Assembly (NCBI RefSeq): GCF_903166585.1
Contig: NZ_CAESCM010000004.1
Location: forward strand, 186,001 to 250,000
DNA length: 64,000 nucleotides
Source: Pedobacter ghigonis
Lineage (GTDB): Bacteria > Bacteroidota > Bacteroidia > Sphingobacteriales > Sphingobacteriaceae
Direction of reading: 5' to 3'
Part shown: positions 1 to 9,583 of the stretch, piece after piece
Position numbering within the stretch: position 1 is the first letter of the stretch
Layout: the number at the start of each line of letters is the position of its first letter
Program-made: the position numbers and the translations under genes
Notes under the pieces: model-generated
What the model was told of the DNA's origin: nothing
Database searches by the model: none
Seen by the model: only the letters and a program-made list of their open reading frames with translations

Positions 1-28
1 ACTGAAAGATCTAATCCCCTGGCTTCAT

Positions 29-2470
29 TTAATTTTTCATCCTTCCCTGCTCTGCCTCAGTACCTGTAGCGCGGCGGCGTGCAGGCTTGATTTCGTTTTT
101 ACCAAAGCGATAAGTAAAACTGATCCGTCCAACACGGGTTTCATTTTTTTGATGTACAGTATAAGTTAAGCCAGGATATGCGCTTGATAAATTATTCTCC
201 GACATATTGAAGATATCAGACAGCGCCAGTTTTAAACTTGCTTTTTTCTTAAACAACGTTTTGCTCAAACCTGCATCAATAGAATAGCGCGCCTTTAAGC
301 TAAGCGTACCATAATCAAGTGGCGATTCGTAATTACCGTTTAACTCGGCCGTAAAGCCATTTACGATGGTAAAGGTTTGCTGCGATTTAAACTGGAAAGA
401 TGTTTTTCCGGTTTTCAGCGCGCTTCCCGCTAAATCCGGAGCCTCAAAGCTCAGATAGAAAACATTTAAATTGTTATTGGTTTGCCACCATTTGGTAATT
501 TGAACAGGCACATTTAAGTTGGCATTGTAACTGATATTGGTAGCAATGTTGGCATTTGTTTGGTAAAGTGCTTTATTAGCCGCATCAGGTAAAATCACTT
601 CGGCAATTACATCATTTACCCTGCTATAGCCGATAGATAAGATGTATTTCTGCAATAGTGTATAGCTCAGCTCAAAATTATGGGTGTACTGCGGATTTAA
701 GAAAGGATTTCCTTTGCTGTAAGTATATTGATCGAGATAATAAATAAACGGATTTAAAGCATCGTAACTTGGGCGATCAATCCTCCGGCTGTAAGAAAAG
801 CCCAGCTGATTGTTCTTAGAAAGGTTTTGTTGCACAAACAGGGTTGGAAAAAAATCCCAATAGCTCCGTTTTACCACAGTATTGGTCGTAATTAAGTTTC
901 CTTTCGAGTTGGTTTGCTCCATCCTTAAACCAAGCTGTACACTGGTATTTTTAAACTGTTTGTTAATATTGGTGTAAGCGGCATTAACATTCTCGTCGTA
1001 AACGAACTGGTTACTACGACGTACATCGTTTTGCCAGTTGTTATTTACAAATTCTTCAGCCTGCAAATCGTTATCGGTTTTAACCCAACTGCTTTTAACA
1101 CCTGCCTCCAGTTTAACAGTTTTGCTTAACGATACATTGTAATCTATCTTAAAGGCTTTAATATCTATAATAGAAGGGGTACTGTTCCTGATGTAACTGA
1201 TGGGACGAATACGGTTACCATTGGCGAACAAATAATCGTTTGCATAATCAGAACCATCGTTTCCATTGTATTTCGAATAATCTATATCAGCCGAAATTTC
1301 TGAACCTGCTGTATCTAAAACAGATTTATAGTTTAAATTATATGAAATGTTGTTGTATTTGTTGGTTTGCAGGCTGTTCGAAATTAATGTAGAATCTACT
1401 TTTTGAAAAGACGGACCGATTAAAGTATTGTTCCCTGCAGCTTCGGTACCATGGTTAAAATAACCGTTTACCAGTACACCAATGGTGTTTTTCTTATCGA
1501 TAAAATAATCTAAGCCTGCCTTAAAGTTATTGTTGTATTGTTTTCTGTTACTCTCGCCAACCTGCATAAAGTAAGTATCGGGTGTTCCGTTCGAAATACG
1601 ATCAATAGCGATCAGGTTATCGCGTTCAAACTTACCATAGTTGTAGTTGCCAAAAAGATTCAGTTTTTGCGTGCGGTGGTTCAGGTTTATACCTGCATTT
1701 GCCCTCAGGTTTTTACCGTAACCCAACGAACCATTTACACTACCATTCGTGCCGCCGTTTTTATTCTTTTTGGTTTTAATGTTAATAATTCCTGAATTAC
1801 CCGATGCATCATATTTAGAAGATGGGTTGGTAATCAGTTCGATGCTTTCAATGTCAGAACTCTGCATATTACGGAGCAAATTAGCTACATCGGCGCTGCT
1901 CATGTAAGTTTGTTTTCCATCAAGCTGAATCAGCACACCTTGTTTACCCATCATCGAAATTTTGTCATTCTGATCAACCGTTACTCCCGGTGCTTTCTGT
2001 AAAACCTCTAACGCCGAAGAGCCAGTCATGATAGAACTGTTAGCAACATTCATCACAATTTTATCCATCTTTCTTTCAATCAATGGCTTTGTAGCGGCAA
2101 TGTTCACCTCCTTTAAATTCTGTGCAGTAGCAACTAGTTGGGCTGTTCCGAAATCAATTTTCTGATTGTCTTCGGCTACGGTAATGGTTTTGCTTTTAAA
2201 GGTTTTATAGCCCATGTTACTGGCTTTGTAAAAGTAGCTTCCTTTGCCTGGAACGATAAAACCAAAGGTACCGTTAGGGTCGGTAAAGGCTGTTTTAACG
2301 ATACTCGAATCTGCTGCTTTGAAGAGCACTACGGTAACATAATCTGCCGGTTTATTGTTTTCATCCAAAATTACCCCGCTAATATTGGGCTTAGCTGTTG
2401 TTTGGGCAAAAAGCTGTGTAGTGGTAAAAAAGAAACTAAGGATGAATGATATTTTGTATAAATTTTTCAT
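29..2470 (-). CDS. TonB-dependent receptor, outer membrane beta-barrel family
   Basis: The 813-residue product has a signal peptide ending near residue 23 (LFAQ). A carboxypeptidase-regulatory/CnaB-like domain follows (about 28-110, with the GTFGF and MGYKTF elements typical of it). A plug domain lies at about 130-235, containing LEVLQKAPGV and the SGIINIKTKK end motif. The rest is a large aromatic-rich outer-membrane barrel. It would import a ligand with TonB energy, but no SusD partner is adjacent, so it is not a classical glycan SusC and the substrate is unknown. The last barrel strand (SFTYRFG) is followed by a basic tail of about 20 residues. A strong minus-strand terminator separates it from the gene upstream, so it is probably monocistronic. 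Confidence 0.88.
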   Translation of the reverse strand: MKNLYKISFILSFFFTTTQLFAQTTAKPNISGVILDENNKPADYVTVVLFKAADSSIVKTAFTDPNGTFGFIVPGKGSYFYKASNMGYKTFKSKTITVAEDNQKIDFGTAQLVATAQNLKEVNIAATKPLIERKMDKIVMNVANSSIMTGSSALEVLQKAPGVTVDQNDKISMMGKQGVLIQLDGKQTYMSSADVANLLRNMQSSDIESIELITNPSSKYDASGNSGIINIKTKKNKNGGTNGSVNGSLGYGKNLRANAGINLNHRTQKLNLFGNYNYGKFERDNLIAIDRISNGTPDTYFMQVGESNRKQYNNNFKAGLDYFIDKKNTIGVLVNGYFNHGTEAAGNNTLIGPSFQKVDSTLISNSLQTNKYNNISYNLNYKSVLDTAGSEISADIDYSKYNGNDGSDYANDYLFANGNRIRPISYIRNSTPSIIDIKAFKIDYNVSLSKTVKLEAGVKSSWVKTDNDLQAEEFVNNNWQNDVRRSNQFVYDENVNAAYTNINKQFKNTSVQLGLRMEQTNSKGNLITTNTVVKRSYWDFFPTLFVQQNLSKNNQLGFSYSRRIDRPSYDALNPFIYYLDQYTYSKGNPFLNPQYTHNFELSYTLLQKYILSIGYSRVNDVIAEVILPDAANKALYQTNANIATNISYNANLNVPVQITKWWQTNNNLNVFYLSFEAPDLAGSALKTGKTSFQFKSQQTFTIVNGFTAELNGNYESPLDYGTLSLKARYSIDAGLSKTLFKKKASLKLALSDIFNMSENNLSSAYPGLTYTVHQKNETRVGRISFTYRFGKNEIKPARRRATGTEAEQGRMKN

Positions 2471-2689
2471 TGGTCTGGTTTAAATATTTAAAAAAATCGG
2501 GCAAAAAAATTTCCATAACGCCCGTACAGGCATTTTCCATTTATTGCAAATCATTTTAAAGTTTAGTTCGGAAACGAAAGGTTTCCATGATTTTGTTATA
2601 GATAAGACGACCGTTTTTTTAAAAGGTTACAGGAAATCTAAAAAAGACCGAAGTTTTGGAGTGTAGTAACGATAAGATGGCTACAATTA

Positions 2690-2800
2690 ACCGATTAACC
2701 AGTTTAAACAATTAATCCAACTACAAATGACCAATAACCAATTTGCAATTACCAAATGAACTAATGACCAATGAACAAGTGATCAGTGAACAAATGAAAC
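2690..2800. repeat. low-complexity ACCAATGAAC-type intergenic repeat
   Basis: The stretch is made of imperfect copies of a short unit of the type ACCAATGAAC / GAACAAATGA. A related stretch lies at about 11950-11985 (CCAGTGGCCAATGAAC). The rest of the 2471-2869 gap holds the start region of the receptor gene and a terminator. I see no gene in it. Confidence 0.5.
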
Positions 2801-2850
2801 AAAAAAAGCCACAGATCAACAAGTTTGCACCTGCTGTTCTGTGGCCTTTT
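2801..2850 (-). terminator. intrinsic terminator of the M49-like peptidase gene
   Basis: An eight-base-pair stem pairs GCCACAGA (2808-2815) with TCTGTGGC (2838-2845). Read on the minus strand it is followed by seven U residues. It sits just after the stop codon at 2870. Confidence 0.8.
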
Positions 2851-2869
2851 GATCTCTTAATGAGAAATA

Positions 2870-4549
2870 TTATTTTACTCCAAGCACATCAACACCTTGC
2901 TCAAAAATAACATCAACCGGGATATTCTTTTTGGTTAAACGATCCAGGTCTGTTTGTAATTCCGGATGGATAATGGCTTTTTCTTTTTGTGCCTTTTCTA
3001 CTGCAACTTTATCGCCATTGCCCTGAAGCGTAATGATGAATGCACTTAATTCATTCATAGCAGATGCAAATTTGTCGAAATTTACTTTGTAAGTTCCTTT
3101 AGCCGTACGCTCAAAAGCGCCTTTTTCCTGAAAGTAATTAAAGCATTGCATATTGGCTTTACCATGTGCTTCCGAAACGCCAAAGCGTACCGAACGCAAA
3201 ATACCAGCCATAAAAGTGGTGTAATAATCTTTTATATCGCCCTGTAATTCTCCTTTTTTAAGCAGACCAGTTACCATGTATAAACCTAAAATATCAGCCT
3301 TACCCTCTTCCAGCCAGCTGTATTGCTCTTTTAAAGCGGCGCGAACAAAACCTTTACCGGTAATTGTTTTTTTAATGCCTAAGCCATGGGCCACTTCATG
3401 GAACATTACGTTGGCAAAAAAGGCATCGAACTTAATGTATTTTTGCTGCTCGGCATCGATCAGTTCTTTCGAAATAGGAACTAATATTTTATCGAATTTA
3501 GCCTGCATTGCATTTTTCAGCTGTGAGCGGCGGGTGCCTTTTTCCTGCTGTATTTTTTCGTCGTTAGGTAAGTTAACAGCAATTGTTTTCGATCCGGCAT
3601 TGCAATCGCCTGCATAATATACAACATCATACGCGTTCAACTCCGAATCCGTTCCTGGTGTTTCGGCTTTGTATTTTGCTTCAACCGGTAAGTTTTTCTG
3701 CAGTTCGGGCAGCATTTTAACATACTTGGCCAAACGCTTGCTCCACTCTTTATCCTTAATTAAAACATAAGCCTCGTAACTGGTGCGGGCATTGAAAAGT
3801 TTATCTTCGTAATTTTCAATCGGACCGATGATGATGTCCAAACCATTGGTTTTCATATCCAGCCAAGCGTAATCACTAGCTGTAAAATTATCTGTTACCA
3901 AAGCATCAGCCCTTAGATTTAGATATTTTTTCAGGCCGGCATCTTCTGCTATTAAAGCAGCCTGTTTTAACAACGAACTTGCTTTCTGCAATTCAGCAGC
4001 AAATAAAATGTGGTAAGGTACAGTTGATAATTTACCGGTACTATCTTTCCTGATAACAGAATAAGCTCCAAACTTATCGGCCAGGTCAGATTTTTCTACC
4101 GCATCTTTGGTCATGCCATAAGGGTAGAATGTTGCACCTTCAGGTTTCGCTCCAACTCCCTGCACAAAAGGCTTATCATTGTTCAGCCTGTCCCACGGAC
4201 CGTAATTAATGTTTACAAAATCGCGTGTTTTTTCATCTTTTATGGTGGCTAAAAGGCTATCACGTTGCGGATATACCTGTTTCCAGTACAACTCGTCCAT
4301 AATTTCTGCCGCCTGAATAAGGAGTGGCAATATTTTACGATCGTTAACACTTAACTGGTTAATATTGGTAGTGAGTTTTACCTTTTCGTAGATAGGCAAA
4401 CGATCTGCAACATAACTGATCAGGCTGTCTTTTTGCACACCACCGTTTTTATCATCAGTAGGTTTAGAACCGCCGCCACAGGCAGATAGCATAGCTACAG
4501 AAACAGCCAAAGCAGGCAGAAGTATTGTCGATTTGTATAAATTCTTCAT
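2870..4549 (-). CDS. M49-like (dipeptidyl-peptidase III-related) zinc peptidase, lipoprotein
   Basis: The 559-residue product has a lipoprotein signal (MLSAC, Cys about 24), so it is probably membrane-anchored on the periplasmic side. A zinc motif HEVAH lies near residue 385 and a second motif EEGKAD near 415. This order matches the HExxGH...EExxAE zinc site of dipeptidyl peptidase III. Here the first motif has the shorter HExxH spacing, as in DPP III-like domains of some plant Nudix proteins. It likely cleaves peptides with two glutamates and two histidines around zinc, but the exact activity is inferred. A divergent amidase gene starts about 110 bp away. Confidence 0.7.
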   Translation of the reverse strand: MKNLYKSTILLPALAVSVAMLSACGGGSKPTDDKNGGVQKDSLISYVADRLPIYEKVKLTTNINQLSVNDRKILPLLIQAAEIMDELYWKQVYPQRDSLLATIKDEKTRDFVNINYGPWDRLNNDKPFVQGVGAKPEGATFYPYGMTKDAVEKSDLADKFGAYSVIRKDSTGKLSTVPYHILFAAELQKASSLLKQAALIAEDAGLKKYLNLRADALVTDNFTASDYAWLDMKTNGLDIIIGPIENYEDKLFNARTSYEAYVLIKDKEWSKRLAKYVKMLPELQKNLPVEAKYKAETPGTDSELNAYDVVYYAGDCNAGSKTIAVNLPNDEKIQQEKGTRRSQLKNAMQAKFDKILVPISKELIDAEQQKYIKFDAFFANVMFHEVAHGLGIKKTITGKGFVRAALKEQYSWLEEGKADILGLYMVTGLLKKGELQGDIKDYYTTFMAGILRSVRFGVSEAHGKANMQCFNYFQEKGAFERTAKGTYKVNFDKFASAMNELSAFIITLQGNGDKVAVEKAQKEKAIIHPELQTDLDRLTKKNIPVDVIFEQGVDVLGVK

Positions 4550-4600
4550 ATTAAAGTATATCGGCGCTAAATTAGTAATTTTTGAAAGCTTTGTATAAAG

Positions 4601-4634
4601 TTTGATGCATTGGGCGAAGTTTAGCCTAACTTTG
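4601..4634 (+). promoter_or_regulatory. candidate Bacteroidetes-type promoter for the amidase gene
   Basis: A perfect TAnnTTTG box (TAACTTTG, 4627-4634) lies 22 bp after a TTTG at 4601-4604. The usual spacing is about 19 bp, so the upstream box is uncertain. Transcription would begin near 4640, about 17 nt before the ATG at 4657. Confidence 0.45.
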
Positions 4635-4656
4635 TAACTTCATTCTTTTAATCAAC

Positions 4657-5499
4657 ATGCCCATGCTGTTTTCTAATTTATACAAAACCTCTATTATAAC
4701 TGCTTTTTCGCTAACAATGGTTTTAAGCTCATGTACTACCAGCAAGTACGCGGCAACCGAAAAAATCTACAAGGATAAGGCAAAGGGTTTTGCAGAAATT
4801 ATTGGCACTGTACCACCAACTGGGCAACTTTACGATTCATTAAATGCAACAAACCAGCAGTGGATTGGTTCTGTAAATTTTGGGATACGTAAACCCAATT
4901 TTGTTGTAATACACCATACCGCTCAGGACAGTCTGGCACAAACAGTTAAAACATTTTTTTCAACCAAAGCTGGCACCAGTGCACATTATGTAGTTAGCCG
5001 CGATGGCAAAGTGGTACACATGGTAAACGATTATTTGCGTGCCAACCATGCTGGTATAAGTAAATGGGGAAAAGATACTGATCTGAATTCTTCTTCTATT
5101 GGTATCGAACTGGATAATAATGGTTTAACCGACCCCTGGCCCGATGCACAAATTAATAGTTTGCTGAAGCTACTGGCTACTTTAAAGAAGACCTACAGCA
5201 TTCCAACCGCTAATTTTGTTGGTCATGCCGATATTGCGCCAAAGCGTAAAAATGATCCGAAAAATTTCCCCTGGAAAAAACTGGCCGATAAGGGCTTTGG
5301 CTACTGGTACGATGATGTGCTGAAAAATCCACCTGCCGATTTTAATACTGAAATGGCCTTGAAATATATCGGTTACGATACCAGCAACCTGCCTGCTGCA
5401 ATTACCGCTTTCAAAATCCATTTCATTCAAACTGATATTACGCCAACCTTAACGCCTGTAGACATTTTGGTGCTGTACAATGTGTACACGAAATACTAG
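4657..5499 (+). CDS. N-acetylmuramoyl-L-alanine amidase (amidase_2 family), lipoprotein
   Basis: The 280-residue product has a lipoprotein signal (VLSSC, Cys about 26). The amidase_2 (PGRP-like) fold is shown by the zinc-ligand region VVIHHTAQ, then SAHYVVSRDGKV, SSSIGIELDNNG and FVGHADIAPKRKNDP. This family cuts the amide bond between N-acetylmuramic acid and L-alanine in peptidoglycan, like E. coli AmiD. It probably serves in wall turnover or recycling at the outer membrane. The ATG at 4657 and a second ATG at 4663 are both possible starts. It is a single gene, convergent with glnS. Confidence 0.9.
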   Translation: MPMLFSNLYKTSIITAFSLTMVLSSCTTSKYAATEKIYKDKAKGFAEIIGTVPPTGQLYDSLNATNQQWIGSVNFGIRKPNFVVIHHTAQDSLAQTVKTFFSTKAGTSAHYVVSRDGKVVHMVNDYLRANHAGISKWGKDTDLNSSSIGIELDNNGLTDPWPDAQINSLLKLLATLKKTYSIPTANFVGHADIAPKRKNDPKNFPWKKLADKGFGYWYDDVLKNPPADFNTEMALKYIGYDTSNLPAAITAFKIHFIQTDITPTLTPVDILVLYNVYTKY

Positions 5500-5581
5500 A
5501 TGATGGAAAACGGATGATGGAAGATGTAAAAGGGGGAACATATCGTACACAGTTAACCAATTCAAACAATTAACCACTATT

Positions 5582-5630
5582 AAAAAAAAAGCACAGACAA
5601 ACCACGCTAATCCGTGTTCATCTGTGCTTA
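5582..5630 (-). terminator. intrinsic terminator of glnS
   Basis: GCACAGA (5591-5597) pairs with TCTGTGC (5621-5627). On the minus strand the stem is followed by a run of U residues (complement of 5582-5590). It lies about 25 bp past the glnS stop codon. Confidence 0.8.
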
Positions 5631-5652
5631 TGTGTGGTTAAAATAGCTAAAA

Positions 5653-7308
5653 CTAATTCGGCTTCTTAAACGTATCTTTTAATGTAACTGTACGGTTAAA
5701 TACCAGTTTATCGGCTGTCGAATCTTTATCCAGACAGAAATAACCTTTACGGATAAATTGATAACGGCTTTCTAAATTAGCATCGGCCAAAGCTGGTTCA
5801 ATGTAGGCGTTTGGCAATACTGTTAAGCTTTCTGGGTTTAAATAATCTTTAAAGTCGCCTTCTTCTGCATCAGGTGTTTCCGAAGTAAATAAACGATCGT
5901 ACAAACGGATCTCGGCAGTTTTAGCATGTTGTGCGCTTACCCAGTGTATGGTTCCTTTAACATTTATTCCGCTGGTATCATTTCCGCTCTTCGATTCAGG
6001 AATATAAGTACAACGAATTTCGGTAACATTACCGTTTTCATCTTTCACAAAATCCTCGCATTTAACGATGTAAGCGAATTTTAAACGCACCATTGCCCCT
6101 GGTGCCAAACGGAACCATTTTTTAGCCGGTACTTCCATAAAATCTTCGCGCTCTATCCAAAGTTCCTTGCTGAACGGAATTACACGGGTACCTCCGCCAT
6201 CTTCTGCTTCCGGATTGTTTTCGCCAATTAAATCTTCCGAATCTTTATCATAATTGGTAATAACCAGTTTAATCGGATCTAAAACCGCCATTACTCGGTT
6301 AGCACTCTTGTTCAAGTCTTCGCGGATACAGAATTCGAGCAAACTCAGCTCAATTAAATTTTCGCGTTTGGCAATACCAATACGTTCGCAAAACTCGCGA
6401 ACACTCTTTGGCGTAAAACCTCTTCTGCGCAAACCCGAAATGGTTGGCATGCGCGGATCGTCCCAACCGTTAACCAAATTTTCGTTAACCAGTTGCAAAA
6501 GTTTACGCTTACTCATTACTGTTGAGGTAAGGTTTAAACGTGCAAACTCATACTGTTTAGAAGGGAAAATCTCTAACTTTTCGATCAACCAATCGTACAG
6601 TTCGCGATGCGAAACGTACTCCAAAGTACAAATAGAGTGCGTAATATTTTCTATACTATCGCTTTGGCCATGTGCAAAATCGTACATGGGGTAAATGCAC
6701 CATTTGTTACCGGTACGGTGGTGCTCGGCATGTTTAATGCGATAAATAATCGGATCGCGCATTAACATGTTTGGGCTAGCCATATCAATTTTTGCCCGCA
6801 AAATGTAGGCACCATCAGCAAACTCACCATTTTTCATTTTCGTAAAAATGGCCAGATTTTCTTCAACACTGCGGTTGCGGTATGGGCTATCTTGTCCGGG
6901 TTCAGTTGGTGTACCTTTCAGGGCTGCAATTTCATCAGCCGAACTTTCATCAACGTAAGCTAAGCCTTTTTCAATCAGCTTAACAGCAAAACCGTATAAT
7001 TCATCAAAATAATCTGATGCATATAATTCGTTTTTCCAGTTAAAACCCAGCCACTTAATATCTTCCTGCTGGCTGTTTACGTATTCTGTTTTCTCCGTAA
7101 CCGGATTGGTATCATCAAAACGCAGGTTGGTATACCCGCCATATTTTTGTGTTAGTCCGAAATTTAAGCATATTGCTTTCGCGTGGCCGATGTGTAAATA
7201 ACCATTTGGTTCTGGCGGGAAACGCGTAACCAAGGTTTCATACTTACCACTATTTAAGTCGTTCTCAACAATTTCTTCAATAAAGTTCAATGACTTCTCT
7301 TCACTCAT
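5653..7308 (-). CDS. glnS: glutaminyl-tRNA synthetase
   Basis: This cytosolic class I aminoacyl-tRNA synthetase charges tRNA-Gln. The class I HIGH motif is seen in PPEPNGYLHIGHAKAIC and the KMSKS-type motif in VMSKRKL. Other family blocks are RFDDTNP and YDFAHGQSDSIE. The C-terminal part has the two-barrel anticodon-binding region. I start at 7308 (MSEEKSLNF), giving 551 residues. The reading frame opens 18 residues earlier, but that extension is hydrophobic and unlike the family. The gene ends at a strong terminator. Confidence 0.96.
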   Translation of the reverse strand: MSEEKSLNFIEEIVENDLNSGKYETLVTRFPPEPNGYLHIGHAKAICLNFGLTQKYGGYTNLRFDDTNPVTEKTEYVNSQQEDIKWLGFNWKNELYASDYFDELYGFAVKLIEKGLAYVDESSADEIAALKGTPTEPGQDSPYRNRSVEENLAIFTKMKNGEFADGAYILRAKIDMASPNMLMRDPIIYRIKHAEHHRTGNKWCIYPMYDFAHGQSDSIENITHSICTLEYVSHRELYDWLIEKLEIFPSKQYEFARLNLTSTVMSKRKLLQLVNENLVNGWDDPRMPTISGLRRRGFTPKSVREFCERIGIAKRENLIELSLLEFCIREDLNKSANRVMAVLDPIKLVITNYDKDSEDLIGENNPEAEDGGGTRVIPFSKELWIEREDFMEVPAKKWFRLAPGAMVRLKFAYIVKCEDFVKDENGNVTEIRCTYIPESKSGNDTSGINVKGTIHWVSAQHAKTAEIRLYDRLFTSETPDAEEGDFKDYLNPESLTVLPNAYIEPALADANLESRYQFIRKGYFCLDKDSTADKLVFNRTVTLKDTFKKPN

Positions 7309-7569
7309 AAAAACCTGTAAATTAGGAATGCAAATGTAAAAAGATTGAGCGGATTTATACAATGATTAAAGGTTTATTAGCCCACAGTTGTTAGTTAATG
7401 GCGCATAAACCTGTTACTAACAGAATAAAAGCTAAACTGTGAATTATTTCAACCCCGCCTGCAACTGGAAACCATTGCGATAACTGCAGGCAATAAACAT
7501 TTTTCTGCAAGCGGCTTATTGCACAATTGCTTAATAATTCAATACATTTACAATAACTTAATATTCATT

Positions 7570-7989
7570 ATGAGCAAAGTATTAAACCGGCCAATTCGCG
7601 TTTTGGTGGCTAAAGTTGGGTTAGATGGCCACGACAGAGGCGCAAAAGTGATTGCAACCTCTTTAAGGGATGCAGGAATGGAAGTGATTTATACAGGCCT
7701 TCGCCAAACACCCGAAATGGTGGTCAATACTGCTTTGCAGGAAGATGTTGATGCCATAGGCATTTCTATCTTATCGGGTGCCCATATGACAGTTTTTCCT
7801 AAAATTATTCAGTTGATGAAAGAAAAACAGTTAGACGATGTGCTGTTAACAGGTGGAGGCATTATTCCGGAAGGCGACAGGGCAAAACTGGCTGATATGG
7901 GAGTGGGCTCGCTATTTCCGCCAGGTACAACAATGGCCAGCATTGTGGCATATATACAGAATTGGGTTACAGAAAACAGAAATTTTTAA
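7570..7989 (+). CDS. B12-binding subunit, methylmalonyl-CoA mutase C-terminal type
   Basis: The 139-residue product is a stand-alone cobalamin-binding domain. It carries the base-off/His-on motif DGHDRG near residue 18, then the SILSGAHM and [10 protein letters not shown] segments of the Rossmann-like B12 fold. In the family this domain is fused to or partners the catalytic (beta/alpha)8 subunit that interconverts methylmalonyl-CoA and succinyl-CoA. No large subunit is in the window, so the partner must be elsewhere. I prefer ATG 7570 (MSKVLNRP) over an upstream in-frame start. Three bases separate it from the next gene, so the two are very likely co-transcribed. Confidence 0.85.
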   Translation: MSKVLNRPIRVLVAKVGLDGHDRGAKVIATSLRDAGMEVIYTGLRQTPEMVVNTALQEDVDAIGISILSGAHMTVFPKIIQLMKEKQLDDVLLTGGGIIPEGDRAKLADMGVGSLFPPGTTMASIVAYIQNWVTENRNF

Positions 7990-7992
7990 GCT

Positions 7993-8772
7993 ATGGCATA
8001 CCAGAATTTAATATCAGAAATAAAAGACCAGATTTTATACATTACCATTAACCGCGAAAAAGCACTAAATGCTTTAAACAAAGATACTTTAGCTGAGCTG
8101 GCGGATGTAGTTGCTTTTGCAGATCGAACAACTGAAGTTAGGGGAGTAATTATTACCGGTGCCGGCGAAAAGGCATTTGTTGCTGGGGCCGACATCAAAG
8201 AGTTTTCTGATTATAATGGCAAACAGGGTGAAGCACTGGCAAAGCTCGGACAAGATTCAGTTTTTAATGCAATAGAAAATTCTACTAAACCTTTTATCGC
8301 CGCAATTAATGGTTTTGCACTGGGTGGGGGATTAGAACTGGCCATGGCATGCCACATACGTATAGCTTCCGAAAATGCAAAACTGGGGCTACCAGAAGTT
8401 ACCTTAGGGCTAATACCAGGTTACGGCGGCACACAGCGCCTAACGCAATTGGTTGGAAAGGGTAAAGCCATAGAAATGATTATTACCGCCAACATGGTTA
8501 CAGCTGCCGATGCATTGCAGTTTGGATTGGTAAATTATGTGGTACCGCAAAGTGAGCTAATCGCTAAAGCCGTAGAAATTTTCAATGCAGTTAAGCAGCG
8601 TGCACCACTGGCAGTTTCTGCAGCACTGAAATCGGTAATTGCTGCTGTAAATAACAACAATGGTTATGCTACGGAAATCGAAGCATTCGGAAAATGTTTT
8701 GAAACAGCCGATTTTAAAGAAGGCGTAGCTGCATTTGTAGAAAAAAGAAAAGCCATTTTTTGTGGCAAATAA
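7993..8772 (+). CDS. enoyl-CoA hydratase/isomerase family protein
   Basis: The 259-residue product is a complete crotonase-fold enzyme. Oxyanion-hole segments are AFVAGADIKEF and FALGGGLELAMAC, and the catalytic-glutamate region is LPEVTLGLIPGYGGTQRL. Both glutamates expected for a hydratase (in LELAMAC and LPEVTLG) are present, so hydration of 2-enoyl-CoA is likely. It follows the B12-binding gene by three bases. That placement suggests shared use in acyl-CoA or propionyl-CoA breakdown, but the substrate is not shown by the sequence. Confidence 0.9.
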   Translation: MAYQNLISEIKDQILYITINREKALNALNKDTLAELADVVAFADRTTEVRGVIITGAGEKAFVAGADIKEFSDYNGKQGEALAKLGQDSVFNAIENSTKPFIAAINGFALGGGLELAMACHIRIASENAKLGLPEVTLGLIPGYGGTQRLTQLVGKGKAIEMIITANMVTAADALQFGLVNYVVPQSELIAKAVEIFNAVKQRAPLAVSAALKSVIAAVNNNNGYATEIEAFGKCFETADFKEGVAAFVEKRKAIFCGK

Positions 8773-8942
8773 TGCGCCGTAGTATTAATTCGATCTCAAC
8801 ATAACAAAATGTTGCAAAACACTTTCCAATTTAGTTTTTTTAAGTAATTATACCCCATCTAAATTGCTAATCCGAACTCATCGGTTAATAAAACCTAATT
8901 ATTTGATGTTCTTTTTAGCATAAGAAAGGTGCTATTAATTAA

Positions 8943-9525
8943 AAAGAAAATATAATAATTGATGACGAGGTAAATATAGGGCTATTACTTTCCAAATTTT
9001 TAACCAAAAATGGGTTTGAAGTCTCAATTACTGGAACTGGCACCCTGGCTTTATCTGTTTTAAGCGAACAGACTTTCGATCCGGTATTGTGCGATTACCG
9101 CCTCGAAGATATTGATGGGAGAGACATTCTGGTCAAAACAAAGGAAAATTACCCGGCTACCAATGTAATCATTATTACTGGCTATTCTGATATCAGGCTT
9201 GCTATAGAATTGATTAAGCTGGGCGCTTACGATTATATATCGAAACCCCTGCTTGCCAATGGAAATTTGATCACACTGGATGTACTACCCGAGGAGCTAA
9301 AAGCTTTAGTACCTTCAAAATATACGGAAACCGCGTTTAAAGGCTAAAACTGTCAGTTAAAAGCCAAATCTGCGAAACGCAAGGTTAGATATAGAATTAG
9401 CTGCCATTATTACCGTTTTAAAACAAGTTAATTTCAATAAAACCAAAGCAGCAAAGATTCTTAATATCGATAGGAAAACACTTTACAATAAAATATTGCG
9501 CTTAAATCTTGATGAATTAAATTGA
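8943..9525 (+). pseudogene. decayed NtrC-type response regulator (receiver and Fis helix-turn-helix remain)
   Basis: Frame 8943-9347 encodes a receiver domain: IIIDDE at the start, phosphoacceptor region CDYRLED, VIIITGYSD, and YDYISKPL with the conserved Lys. It has no ATG before the DDE motif. After KPLLA the reading jumps to NGNLITLDVLPEEL, which resembles the end of a sigma-54 AAA+ domain, so the roughly 230-residue AAA+ domain is missing. A stop follows at 9347. Then, in another frame (about 9388-9525), comes a Fis-type helix-turn-helix ending NKTKAAKILNIDRKTLYNK. Internal deletion, frameshift and lost start together mark a pseudogene. No sensor kinase is nearby. Confidence 0.8.
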
Positions 9526-9583
9526 AATTAGGCAAAACAAAAACTGCCTGTTTATCATTTAATACATACCAAGCATTTAAATT

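Noticed and set aside
3276..3617. 113-codon plus-strand ORF inside the M49-like gene
   Set aside because: Antisense shadow of a gene with clear lipobox and zinc motifs.
6254..6694. 146-codon plus-strand ORF inside glnS
   Set aside because: Antisense shadow; glnS frame has all class I motifs.
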